This document shows, in pieces, positions 26,587 to 34,373 of a DNA stretch of 64,000 nt. The notes beneath the pieces were generated by a model, which saw only the letters and a program-made list of their open reading frames with translations, had not been told where the DNA came from and searched no databases. How positions within the stretch are numbered: the first letter of the stretch is position 1; every line of letters begins with the position of its first letter. Source of the DNA: Natrinema sp. CBA1119 (lineage in GTDB: Archaea; Halobacteriota; Halobacteria; Halobacteriales; Natrialbaceae); assembly GCF_002572525.1 (NCBI RefSeq), contig NZ_PDBS01000001.1:1488001-1552000 (forward strand), in the 5' to 3' direction. The translations under genes were made by a program, and so were the position numbers.

Positions 26587-27591
26587 TCAATCGTCGCTGT
26601 CGTCGCCCTCGCGCCACGAATCCGGAACATCGATGACGTACCGGCCGTCCTCCTGCAGGGAGATGATGTACTCGTCGCGATTGTAGAGTTCCATCAGGTT
26701 GAGTTCGTACTGGCCCGGGCGAACGATCTTGATGCTCTCGAACTGTTCGTTGAGTTCCTCCCGGAGATCTTCGATCGACGGACGATCCCCGCTGGGTTCG
26801 CTGACGACGCGGCCATGTTCCGGCGGGGCGTCGGATCCGGTCGTCGAGGCGTCAACTGCGCCGCCACCAGCACCGTCGCGCTCAGTCTCGGCTGGATCGA
26901 ATCCGTCGGAATGAGCGGGAAGATCGTCCGGGCGAACGACCTCACTGCGGGCGTCGGCCTGCGCCGAGTTCTCGTCGTCGATCGTCGTGGTTGGACCGTC
27001 GGGTCGCTCGCTCGAGTGTTCGACATCGACGGACTCCTCATCCGGCGGCTCGCTCGTTGCGCCGGATCGGTCCTCGGGTCGCCGCGCCGTCTCCGGCCAG
27101 TCGGCGAACTCTCCCTCCGCCGAGGCGTCCGGTTCGGTGGTGTCGGGTCTCCCGCTCGAGGGCCAGGATTTGTCCGACTTCGAGGATGGTTCCGAATCAC
27201 CGGGTGGAGACTCCGATGGAGTCTCGGATGGAGAGTGGACGCCTGAACCGGCATCCACTCTCGGCGACGGCTCCGCGGGGTCCGAAGTGCCCGAGGAGCC
27301 ACCGGGCATCCAATCGCGAACCGTCTCCGCGGCGCGCGTCGTGACGCTGTCAGATTCGGTGGACGGGTCCGTCGTGCCGGGACCGTCGGCCGAATCGGCG
27401 ACACCGGCGGATTCGACACCGGTGACGGACTCGGCCGATCCAGCGGTGGCGTCCCCGTCGAACGATTCAGCTGCGGCCGCGGTAGTCGGTGCGAACTGGA
27501 ACTTGTTCCCACCGCAATCGGGACAGCCCGACAGCATCTCCTTGGAGCCGTCATCGAACGTCCGGCCGCAGTTCGTACACTGGTGTGGCAT
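26587..27591 (-). CDS. oapC: Origin-associated zinc-ribbon protein OapC
   Basis: 334 residues. The N terminus has a zinc ribbon with Cys5, Cys8, Cys23 and Cys26. Residues about 45-265 form a long Ser/Glu/Asp/Pro-rich disordered linker. The last 65 residues (SIEDLREELNEQFESIKIVRPGQYELNLMELYNRDEYIISLQEDGRYVIDV in segments) are an ordered, conserved domain. The ATG overlaps the stop of the preceding gene as TAATG. The set of GTPase, DUF2073 protein and this ribbon protein beside an orc1 gene is what haloarchaeal annotations call OapA-B-C. Biochemical role unknown. Confidence 0.85.
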   Translation of the reverse strand: MPHQCTNCGRTFDDGSKEMLSGCPDCGGNKFQFAPTTAAAAESFDGDATAGSAESVTGVESAGVADSADGPGTTDPSTESDSVTTRAAETVRDWMPGGSSGTSDPAEPSPRVDAGSGVHSPSETPSESPPGDSEPSSKSDKSWPSSGRPDTTEPDASAEGEFADWPETARRPEDRSGATSEPPDEESVDVEHSSERPDGPTTTIDDENSAQADARSEVVRPDDLPAHSDGFDPAETERDGAGGGAVDASTTGSDAPPEHGRVVSEPSGDRPSIEDLREELNEQFESIKIVRPGQYELNLMELYNRDEYIISLQEDGRYVIDVPDSWREGDDSDD

Positions 27592-27992
27592 TAGTTACGG
27601 GACACGAGCGCGCTGATGAGCGTTTCGTCCTTGTGGAGCGTCTCGATCTGGTTCGCCGGTCCGATCACCGTCAGCTTCGCCTCCGTCTCGTCGTTACCCA
27701 TGATCCGGCCGAGTAACGACGAGTCGCGGGTCTCGGACTTCGGATAGGTCTCGATCTCGATCCCGTTGAACTCGTCGGGACTGATCTCGGCCATCGTCAC
27801 CTCGATGAGTCGGCTCTCCTCGTCGGGCGTCAACCCCTCCTCGAGGATGACGATGTTGCCGTCGTGGACGCCGTCCAAGATCATTCTGATCTTCTCCATC
27901 GTCGCCATGCCGTCCATGCGCTCGCCGCTCATCAGGTCGATCTGTACGCCGTCGGCCGGCTCCGAATCGTCTGCGTTGGTTGCTTTCGGCAT
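27591..27992 (-). CDS. oapB: Origin-associated DUF2073 protein OapB
   Basis: 133 residues of the archaeal DUF2073 family, with MEKIRMILDGVHDGNIVILEEGLTPDEE and the C-terminal LTVIGPANQIETLHKDE segment. The ATG at 27992 is 5 bp after the GTPase stop. A GTG nine bases upstream, overlapping that stop as GTGA, is an equally possible start. The tight packing between oapA and oapC suggests the three products act as one complex. Its exact activity is not known to me. Confidence 0.87.
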   Translation of the reverse strand: MPKATNADDSEPADGVQIDLMSGERMDGMATMEKIRMILDGVHDGNIVILEEGLTPDEESRLIEVTMAEISPDEFNGIEIETYPKSETRDSSLLGRIMGNDETEAKLTVIGPANQIETLHKDETLISALVSRN

Positions 27993-27997
27993 CGATA

Positions 27998-28636
27998 TCA
28001 CCCGAAGTACTCCGCGATCTTCCCGTACACTTCGTCCATGTTCTCTCCTTCCTTCGCGGAGAGGGGAACGGTCGTGTGCTGCGGAAAGGCGTCCTCGATC
28101 CGCTTGACGCTCGATTCCTCGAGGTCGGTCTTGTTCGCGAAGATGAGCACCGGGAGATCACGGGATTCGACGATACCGATCAGCATCGTATTGACCTGCG
28201 TGATCGGATCCTCCGCACTATCCAGGACGTAGATAACGCCGTCGACGTCCTCACGCAACCAGTGCATCGCCTCGGCGACGCCCTCCGTCGCTTCGCGGGA
28301 GCGACGAATGGCGTCGTCTTCGTTCATCTCGTCGGTGAACTCCTCGTAATCGACCTTCGTCGTCACGCCGGGCGTGTCGACGATATCGATGGTCACCGTC
28401 TTGCCGTCCCGTTCGATCTCGACGTTTTCCTTCCGACGTGCACGACGTGTCTCGTGAGGGACGTGACTCTCCGTACCGACTGCGTCACCGGTCCAGTCAC
28501 GCGCGATACGGTTTGCGAGCGTTGTTTTGCCAGCGTTGGGCGGACCGTAGATACCGATTCGTTTGGGCTCCTGTTCCGAAAACAGGCGATCCGCAGCCCG
28601 AGAGATACTATCTTTGAGTTCTGTGAATAGTCCCAT
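27998..28636 (-). CDS. oapA: Era-like GTP-binding protein OapA
   Basis: 212-residue P-loop GTPase. G1 GPPNAGKT near 31-38, G3 DTPG near 84-87, G4 NKTD near 167-170 and G5 SAK near 191-193 are all present, so GTP binding is likely. The ATG at 28636 (MGLFTELKDSISRA) fits the conserved start. It is the first gene of the leftward operon next to the origin. A TTAAG box about 55 bp upstream may be the promoter. A regulatory role at the origin is inferred from conserved location only. Confidence 0.9.
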   Translation of the reverse strand: MGLFTELKDSISRAADRLFSEQEPKRIGIYGPPNAGKTTLANRIARDWTGDAVGTESHVPHETRRARRKENVEIERDGKTVTIDIVDTPGVTTKVDYEEFTDEMNEDDAIRRSREATEGVAEAMHWLREDVDGVIYVLDSAEDPITQVNTMLIGIVESRDLPVLIFANKTDLEESSVKRIEDAFPQHTTVPLSAKEGENMDEVYGKIAEYFG

Positions 28637-28932
28637 CTGTGGGGGCCTCCAGCACCGCGGGGTGCATCTGCGCGTACTACTGAGCGAACTCACTTAAGCC
28701 TACGTCAGACGTGTTGACAATTCGGTCGAGCTGAGTGTCGGAATACGGGATGAAACGAAAACTCGAGTCGCGAGTGGATCTGAATTGCTCGAGTCACGAA
28801 GGGACGACGCGATTGTTTCTGAACCGAGTGGAGTTTCTGAATCGAGCGGAGTAGTGATCCGAAATCTGCGATTTGAGATGATGAAAATTGGAGATGATGA
28901 AACCGGGAAATAGCGGATCTGACTGGTAACTC

Positions 28933-29001
28933 AATTATGGTGAGATAATTATGGTGAGATAACACACCACAATAACCTTGCGGCAAGATAACACACCACA
29001 A
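28933..29001. repeat. Tandem 14-mer and spaced 15-mer direct repeats in oriC
   Basis: AATTATGGTGAGAT occurs twice head to tail (28933-28946 and 28947-28960). GATAACACACCACAA occurs at 28958-28972 and again at 28987-29001, 29 bp apart (start to start). Both are perfect copies and AT-rich compared with the genome. Confidence 0.75.
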
Positions 29002-29017
29002 CTAACGATTCGAGCCC

Positions 29018-29040
29018 CCCACCCCTTCGTTTCGAGTGGA
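29018..29040 (-). repeat. ORB-like element 1
   Basis: Reads CCCCTTCGTTTCGAGTGGA on the plus strand behind a C-string; the minus strand gives TCCACTCGAAACGAAGGGG followed by the G-string. This matches the haloarchaeal Origin Recognition Box pattern. Confidence 0.75.
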
Positions 29041-29088
29041 GACGAACGAGGGCACGGCTCAACGATCGGCGGAGTTGTCGGTCTAATA

Positions 29089-29110
29089 CCCCCTTCCTTC
29101 GACTCGAGAC
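29089..29110 (-). repeat. ORB-like element 2 (divergent)
   Basis: CCCCCTTCCTTCGACTCGAG, the same orientation as element 1 with two or three differences in the core. Weaker match, supported by position about 70 bp from element 1. Confidence 0.5.
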
Positions 29111-29346
29111 GAATCGTTGAGGCCAGAGACGGTCGAATCGACCAATCAAGAGGGTTCTAGTAACAAATACTGTAGTCTAGTAGTCCCTACAGTTCCAGAA
29201 AAAGATTCTAGTTGGTCCTAGCAATACAAACAACCAACCTAGTAATATGGTTTTGTCTGCTAGTTCTACGGGTACATTTTCTGTGCCATCCACATAAAGA
29301 TTCGCTTGTATAGACCCCTGTTTCACCCCCCTCCCTCCTTCTGACT

Positions 29347-29380
29347 GTTCCACCCGAAACGAAGGGGTGGGGGGGGGGTC
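29347..29380 (+). repeat. ORB-like element 3 with long G-string
   Basis: GTTCCACCCGAAACGAAGGG followed by GT and ten consecutive G residues. This is the clearest ORB here and faces elements 1 and 2 across the low-GC block. The long G-string is the feature described as specific to halophile ORBs. Confidence 0.82.
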
Positions 29381-29557
29381 GGCCGAATTGCCTTGTCATG
29401 TGTTACCTACCTACATATTCAGCAATGTCCCGCAATATACCACATCATGTGACATCCCACACATATTCTCTCTCAGAGTCTCACTCTCCTTCTCATCCTC
29501 TCCTACCACGTTACTCTCCACTCTCACTCGGAGTATCTCGCGGGGAACCGATCGAAT

Positions 29558-29581
29558 CCCCACCCCCTCTTTTCGAGTAGA
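29558..29581 (-). repeat. ORB-like element 4
   Basis: CCCCACCCCCTCTTTTCGAG then TAGA; the minus strand reads TCTACTCGAAAAGAGGGGGT. Good agreement with elements 1 and 3 in the GAAA-core and G-string. Confidence 0.65.
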
Positions 29582-29973
29582 CGATCTTCAAAACCACTCG
29601 ATTAGACGGATATTCCCCTTCCAAATCACTCCTCCAATAAAGCTCACGCATACGAAAACAAGATATACAAAATTAGTAATCCGGACTCTCGGCGAGCTGT
29701 TCGCTCCGACTGCTGGTCCCACGGAGCCAATACGTCAGTGATCTCTCCGAACGATTCACGGCTCGATCGTCCGCAACCGATGTCGATGTCCCGGCACGGA
29801 GCGCGGGGAAAGGAAGAATTTATTAGCGTGGTTTTCCTCTGTTTCGTTTGCATCAACTGGACCCGAACCGAGAAACTGAAACAGTGAATCCTCCCACGGA
29901 GGCCATAATACGATGATATTCCTGCTTCCCGGTTCGACACTCCACACGAAATAAGGGGGCTAGTATACGACGG

Positions 29974-31806
29974 ATGTCAGACGACAACTCAGATATCGAC
30001 GGGTCAGACGAGGTCGAGATCGACGGAACGAGTGGATTCTCGACGAATCTCGAGAAAGCGGACCTCGATGACGAGGAGTCGAATCAGGGGCTGTTCGATG
30101 ATCTTCTCAGCGGCGAACCAATCTTCGAGAACAAGGAAGTCCTCCGTCCGTCCTATACCCCACACGAACTGCCCCACCGGAGCGACCAAATCAACAAGAT
30201 GGCGACGATCCTCGTCGCCGCACTCAGGGGCGAAACGCCGTCGAACATCCTCATCTACGGGAAGACCGGGACCGGCAAAACCGCAAGCGCGAAATTCGTC
30301 AGCAAGGAACTCGAGAGCACCTCGCAGAAGTACAGCGTCCCGTGTGACGTCGAGTACATCAACTGCGAGGTCACCGATACGCAGTATCGCGTACTCGCAC
30401 AACTCGCGAACAAGTTCATCGAAAAGAACGAAGAGCGGATCGACGAACGCGTTGCGGAACTCGAATCGCTGCTCGAGGCCCTCGACGAGTACGATGCCGA
30501 TCTGGAGGCCCGCGAACGTGAGGCGGCCAAAGCGTCCGATTCGACCGATCTGGTAGACGATCAGACGGCGTCCGATCCGTTCGATTTCGTTTCTGACGAC
30601 CCACAAGAATCGATTGCTGACGATTCACCTGGAGACGATAGTAGCCCCGAGTCGGCCGATTCTCCACCCGAAAAGGAGGGGTCTTCGGATCCCGCCGATC
30701 GTTCGAGTCCCACCGACGGCACTGATCTGACGGACGGCGACAGTACCGATCGGACAGACGGCAATAACACCGATCGGGGAACCGGCGACGGCACCGATGA
30801 CGCGTCGGCTGGCGATTCGTCGACGCACCCATTGGACCATCCCCTCGAGTCGACGTCGTTCGAGGACCGCGAGGCGATCGAAGCCGAAATCGACGACCTC
30901 GAGGCGGACAAGGAGTCCTTCGAGGAGGTTCCGATGACCGGCTGGCCGACCGACCGGGTCTACAGCGTCTTCTTCGATGCGGTCGACTACGACGAGCGGG
31001 TCGTCGTCATCATGCTCGACGAGATCGACAAACTCGTCGAGAAAAGCGGCGACGACACGCTCTACAACCTCTCGCGGATGAACTCCGAACTCGAGAACTC
31101 GCGGGTGTCGATCATCGGTATCTCGAACGACCTGAAGTTCACCGACTTCCTCGATCCGCGGGTCAAATCCTCGCTGGGCGAGGAGGAGATCGTCTTCCCG
31201 CCGTACGACGCGAATCAGCTGCGGGATATCCTGGAACACCGTTCCGACGTCGCGTTCCAAGGGGGTGCGCTTTCCGACGACGTCATCCCGCTGTGTGCGG
31301 CCTTCGCCGCACAGGAACACGGCGACGCGCGCCGCGCGCTCGATTTGCTTCGAACGGCGGGCGAGCTGGCCGAGCGATCGCAGGCCGAGACGATCGTTGA
31401 AGATCACGTCCGGCAGGCCCAGGACAAAATCGAACTCGATCGCGTCGTCGAGGTCGTCCGTACGCTCCCCACGCAGAGCAAGCTCGTGCTCTTCTCGATC
31501 ATCCTGCTCGAGAAAAACGGCGTCCACAGCATCAACACGGGCGAGGTGTTCAACATCTACAAGCGCCTCTGCGAGGAGATCGACGCGGACGTGCTGACCC
31601 AGCGTCGGGTGACGGACCTCATCAGCGAACTCGACATGCTCGGCATCGTCAACGCCGTCGTCGTCTCGAAAGGTCGGTACGGTCGGACGAAGGAAATCAG
31701 TCTCTCCGTTCCACTCGAAGAGACGGAGGCCGTGTTGCTTTCCGACTCCCGTTTGAGCGATATCGACGACATTCAGCCGTTCGTTCAGGCCCGGTTCGAG
31801 AACTGA
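29974..31806 (+). CDS. orc1: Orc1/Cdc6 replication initiator
   Basis: 610-residue initiator that binds ORB elements and loads the MCM helicase. Walker A GKTGTGKT is at 96-103 and Walker B with MLDEID at about 347-352; sensor 1 follows (IIGISNDLKF), and the C-terminal winged helix contains the LISELDMLGIV region. Between about 186 and 305 the AAA+ domain is interrupted by a long Asp/Ser/Thr/Pro-rich linker, making the protein about 200 residues longer than compact archaeal Orc1 proteins. The ATG at 29974 has an AT-rich box (GAAATAAG) at about -27. Location beside the ORB-containing spacer marks it as the cognate initiator. Confidence 0.95.
   Translation: MSDDNSDIDGSDEVEIDGTSGFSTNLEKADLDDEESNQGLFDDLLSGEPIFENKEVLRPSYTPHELPHRSDQINKMATILVAALRGETPSNILIYGKTGTGKTASAKFVSKELESTSQKYSVPCDVEYINCEVTDTQYRVLAQLANKFIEKNEERIDERVAELESLLEALDEYDADLEAREREAAKASDSTDLVDDQTASDPFDFVSDDPQESIADDSPGDDSSPESADSPPEKEGSSDPADRSSPTDGTDLTDGDSTDRTDGNNTDRGTGDGTDDASAGDSSTHPLDHPLESTSFEDREAIEAEIDDLEADKESFEEVPMTGWPTDRVYSVFFDAVDYDERVVVIMLDEIDKLVEKSGDDTLYNLSRMNSELENSRVSIIGISNDLKFTDFLDPRVKSSLGEEEIVFPPYDANQLRDILEHRSDVAFQGGALSDDVIPLCAAFAAQEHGDARRALDLLRTAGELAERSQAETIVEDHVRQAQDKIELDRVVEVVRTLPTQSKLVLFSIILLEKNGVHSINTGEVFNIYKRLCEEIDADVLTQRRVTDLISELDMLGIVNAVVVSKGRYGRTKEISLSVPLEETEAVLLSDSRLSDIDDIQPFVQARFEN
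30662..30682 (+). repeat. ORB-like element inside the orc1 linker
   Basis: CTCCACCCGAAAAGGAGGGG within codons for SPPEKEGS. It keeps the TCCACCCGAAA core and GGGG end of element 3 in the spacer, on the same strand. It lies in the disordered linker, where the protein tolerates almost any sequence. Confidence 0.55.
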
Positions 31807-32129
31807 GGGAACTGACGACGGCTCCGTTCAACACTGTGGCGCTCCCACCAATAGTGGAAGCGATACCGCTGGACGCTGAGTCGATCACGGGCGACACCGG
31901 CTTTTTCAGCGTTTGCTGATCGTCAACTCGTTCTCGAGCGAGTCCTCCAGCCAGCAGACACCGTTCACGCGTCCCGTTCGTCACGTTCTGCTCGCGATAG
32001 AGGCAATGGATCGACAGTGTTTCGCCCCTTCGTTTCGACTCGAGAGAGCGTTGAAAGCTCGGTGGAGGGAGTTCGGGAAAGAGCGCTTGCGTTCGAAAAC
32101 GACCGCTCGAAACGGCTCGCGGTTGGGGC
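31807..32129. other. Spacer downstream of orc1 with one ORB-like element
   Basis: 323 bp between the convergent orc1 and signal peptidase genes, no gene seen. At 32023-32046 the plus strand reads CGCCCCTTCGTTTCGACTCG; its complement CGAGTCGAAACGAAGGGG is an ORB-type sequence with a short G-string. The rest of the spacer has no clear structure. Confidence 0.55.
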
Positions 32130-33092
32130 TCAGGACCGATAGCGGCCCGCGGCCAGTGCGACACCGGCACCGGCGATGCCCGCGACGCCGGCGAGCTCAC
32201 CTCCTGATCCCAAGCCGGCTGCGTCGGGGCCGCCGGACGGTGTCGCCGGTGACGGCTGTCCGTGCAGCGCCGGGCTCGAGGGCGACGCGGGAACGAGCAT
32301 GCCCCCGAGGAGGTTGTCGAAGGTGAGTCGGACCCATCCGAGCCACGGGATTCGGTACTGCGCCTTGCCGGTGATCCACTCCGGTTTGACGATGCCGGAA
32401 TTCGCGCCGCCGCCTATCTGATCGTACCCCCCGTTGTTATCGCCCTTCGTGACGAAGCCGGCGTACGGTGCGGGACAGTTGGGGACTTCCTCGCAGGTCG
32501 CGTCGCCGACGATTTCCTCGCTGGCTTTCGATTCGACCCAGTGTTCGCCGTCGTCGACCCAGAAGTGCGCCCGATGTATCACCGGCGTCTCGGCCCGGCT
32601 GCCGTCAGGCCGAAAGACGATGACGTCTCCGGGGTTACCGAACTTGTCGTAGCCGGTCTCCTGGGCGCTCCGGCGGGTAACGACGCCGGTTCCCTCGACG
32701 GCAGCGTCGCCGCTGAACCGACCTTCCTCGACGACGAAGATGAGGTCTCCCTTCTGCATGTTCGGCTGCATACTGCCGCTCTCGACGGCGACGAGTGGCG
32801 GCCAGATACCGCTGACTCCGAACAGGAGGAGGGCGACGACGCCGACGATGGCGACGCTGCTCAGGATATCCCGCGCGATCACGACGTTCTCGTCGTTCGT
32901 TTTGAGGAACCAGCGGACGTAGCCGTCGTCCTCGATGGTAATAGCGTCGGAATCGGCAGCAGGCTGTGAATCGGCAGTAGGCTCTGACGGTTCCCGTGAT
33001 GGCGTCTGGGAACTGTCGGCGCTCGAGGCCGACCGATCACGGTCGTCGTCGCCGGAATCGCCAGGTGGCTTCCCGGAGCTAGGGCCGCTCAT
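32130..33092 (-). CDS. Signal peptidase I (Sec11 type), first paralogue
   Basis: 320 residues. A 60-residue disordered acidic N terminus and a membrane span (about 80-97) lead into the peptidase domain: SGSM with nucleophile Ser107, VIHRA with His173, and the later TKGDNN with the conserved Asp. Ser/His/Asp rather than Ser/Lys is the archaeal/ER Sec11 type. The protein cleaves secretory signal peptides on the outer face. It has a C-terminal Pro/Gly/Ala extension with another hydrophobic segment that the second paralogue lacks. The ATG at 33092 was chosen over a GTG five codons upstream. Confidence 0.9.
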   Translation of the reverse strand: MSGPSSGKPPGDSGDDDRDRSASSADSSQTPSREPSEPTADSQPAADSDAITIEDDGYVRWFLKTNDENVVIARDILSSVAIVGVVALLLFGVSGIWPPLVAVESGSMQPNMQKGDLIFVVEEGRFSGDAAVEGTGVVTRRSAQETGYDKFGNPGDVIVFRPDGSRAETPVIHRAHFWVDDGEHWVESKASEEIVGDATCEEVPNCPAPYAGFVTKGDNNGGYDQIGGGANSGIVKPEWITGKAQYRIPWLGWVRLTFDNLLGGMLVPASPSSPALHGQPSPATPSGGPDAAGLGSGGELAGVAGIAGAGVALAAGRYRS

Positions 33093-33260
33093 CGTCACCC
33101 GTTTCACCGGGCCCGGAAATTAACTTTCTGTTCGCGTTACTCATAGACTCCTGTCGACGCCACCTCGTTGACTGCCATCGACGTCGCCTCGTCGATTCAG
33201 TGATCACTGTATTCCACATCGCTTCGTCGACCCCTGATCGACCCGACGGCTCAAACCGAT

Positions 33261-34142
33261 CTACGGATCGCGCTCTCCGGCGATCGCCCCGTACCAGACG
33301 AGTGCGAGCGCGGTGCCAACGGCGGCAACGACGATCGGCCCGCTTCCGACGATCGAGCGTATCGAGTCGATCGTCAGTCGAATTCCTCCGACCCACGGAA
33401 CCCGAACCATCGCTTTGCCGGTGACCCACTCGGCGCTGACGACGGTCGTCTCCGCGCCCGATCGCGGCAACTGGTCGTAGGCCGGGTTGGCGTCGCCTTT
33501 CGTGACGAATCCGTCGTGTGGAGCCGGACACGACGCGAGGTCGGTGCAGGTCGCGCCGTTCATATATGCGGGATCGGCTTTCGTCTCGACCCATCGTTCG
33601 CCTCGTTCGACCCGAAACTGGGCGCGATGGATCGTCGGCGTCTGCGTCGAATCACCGTTCGGAACGAAGATGATAACGTCGCCCGGCTCACCCAATCGCT
33701 CGTATCCGGTCTCTCGAGCGCTCTGAGCGGTGACGATACCCGTTCCCGCAACAGCTCCATCGCCGGCGAACCGTCCGTCGTCGGCGATGAAGACGAGGTC
33801 CCCTCGTTCGAGGGCGGGTTCCATACTGCCGCTCTCGACGGCGACCATCGGCGGCCAGGCACCGGTAATTCCGAACAGGAGGACGCCGACGACTGCGATG
33901 ATCGCGCCGATCGTCGCGATGTCTCGAACCGCGGTTCCCGTTCGATCCTCGGTCTCGAGGAGCCAGCGGACGACGCCGTCGTCTTCGATCGTGACCGCAT
34001 CGTCGCGCTTCGCTCGAGACCGCGACCCGGCCGTCCGCTCTCTGTCTCCGGGTTTTGACGGCGGACCCGTCTCTGGTCCCGAGGGCGGATCGCGACGGCT
34101 GGGCCGATCGCGGTTCCTGTCGTCGGCGTCGGGACCGTCCAT
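33261..34142 (-). CDS. Signal peptidase I (Sec11 type), second paralogue
   Basis: 293 residues, paralogous to the previous gene along its whole length. Membrane span about 78-95, catalytic SGSM (Ser106), TIHRA (His172) and TKGDANPAYD. A C-terminal membrane span (about 268-285) is predicted from SGPIVVAAVGTALALVWY. The N-terminal 45 residues are charged and disordered. The two genes lie head to tail 168 bp apart between orc1 and polD1, which indicates duplication. Two signal peptidases with different substrate preference are known in haloarchaea. Confidence 0.9.
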   Translation of the reverse strand: MDGPDADDRNRDRPSRRDPPSGPETGPPSKPGDRERTAGSRSRAKRDDAVTIEDDGVVRWLLETEDRTGTAVRDIATIGAIIAVVGVLLFGITGAWPPMVAVESGSMEPALERGDLVFIADDGRFAGDGAVAGTGIVTAQSARETGYERLGEPGDVIIFVPNGDSTQTPTIHRAQFRVERGERWVETKADPAYMNGATCTDLASCPAPHDGFVTKGDANPAYDQLPRSGAETTVVSAEWVTGKAMVRVPWVGGIRLTIDSIRSIVGSGPIVVAAVGTALALVWYGAIAGERDP

Positions 34143-34373
34143 TGACCACCGGTTTCTCCGAACCCGGTATCAACTTTCCGGCAAACTTCGGACTGCTTTC
34201 ACGTACAGACGCCGGAAGCTGCCGATTCCACAAAACGGCTGGAACGGCCGGAGTTCGTGAGCGGACGGGAGCGCGACCGGAACCGGCCCCGTCCCTTTCG
34301 AACCGATCGGAAAACCGACGCGGGGAATCGGGGATTCGCTATCCTTTTGCCGTCCCTCGCGAATGCGGGGTAT

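Larger units (their letters stand above)
28637..29973. other. Chromosomal replication origin (oriC) intergenic region
   Basis: 1.3 kb without a credible gene between divergent oapA and orc1. It contains at least three, probably four, ORB-like elements, short direct repeats (28933-29001) and a low-GC block: by hand count 57 of 150 bases are G/C in 29161-29310, far below the flanking genes. Six CTAG sites lie in 29157-29263. A second AT-richer, pyrimidine-rich block spans about 29395-29520. This combination, next to an Orc1/Cdc6 gene and the oap operon, is the known organisation of haloarchaeal oriC1. The 124-codon plus-strand reading at 29367-29741 is not haloarchaeal in composition and is not called. 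Confidence 0.85.

Noticed and set aside
29367-29741. 124-codon reading in the origin spacer
   Set aside because: Composition is Ser/Thr/Pro/Ile-rich with few acidic residues, codon use is unlike the genome, and it runs through ORB 4. Treated as chance.
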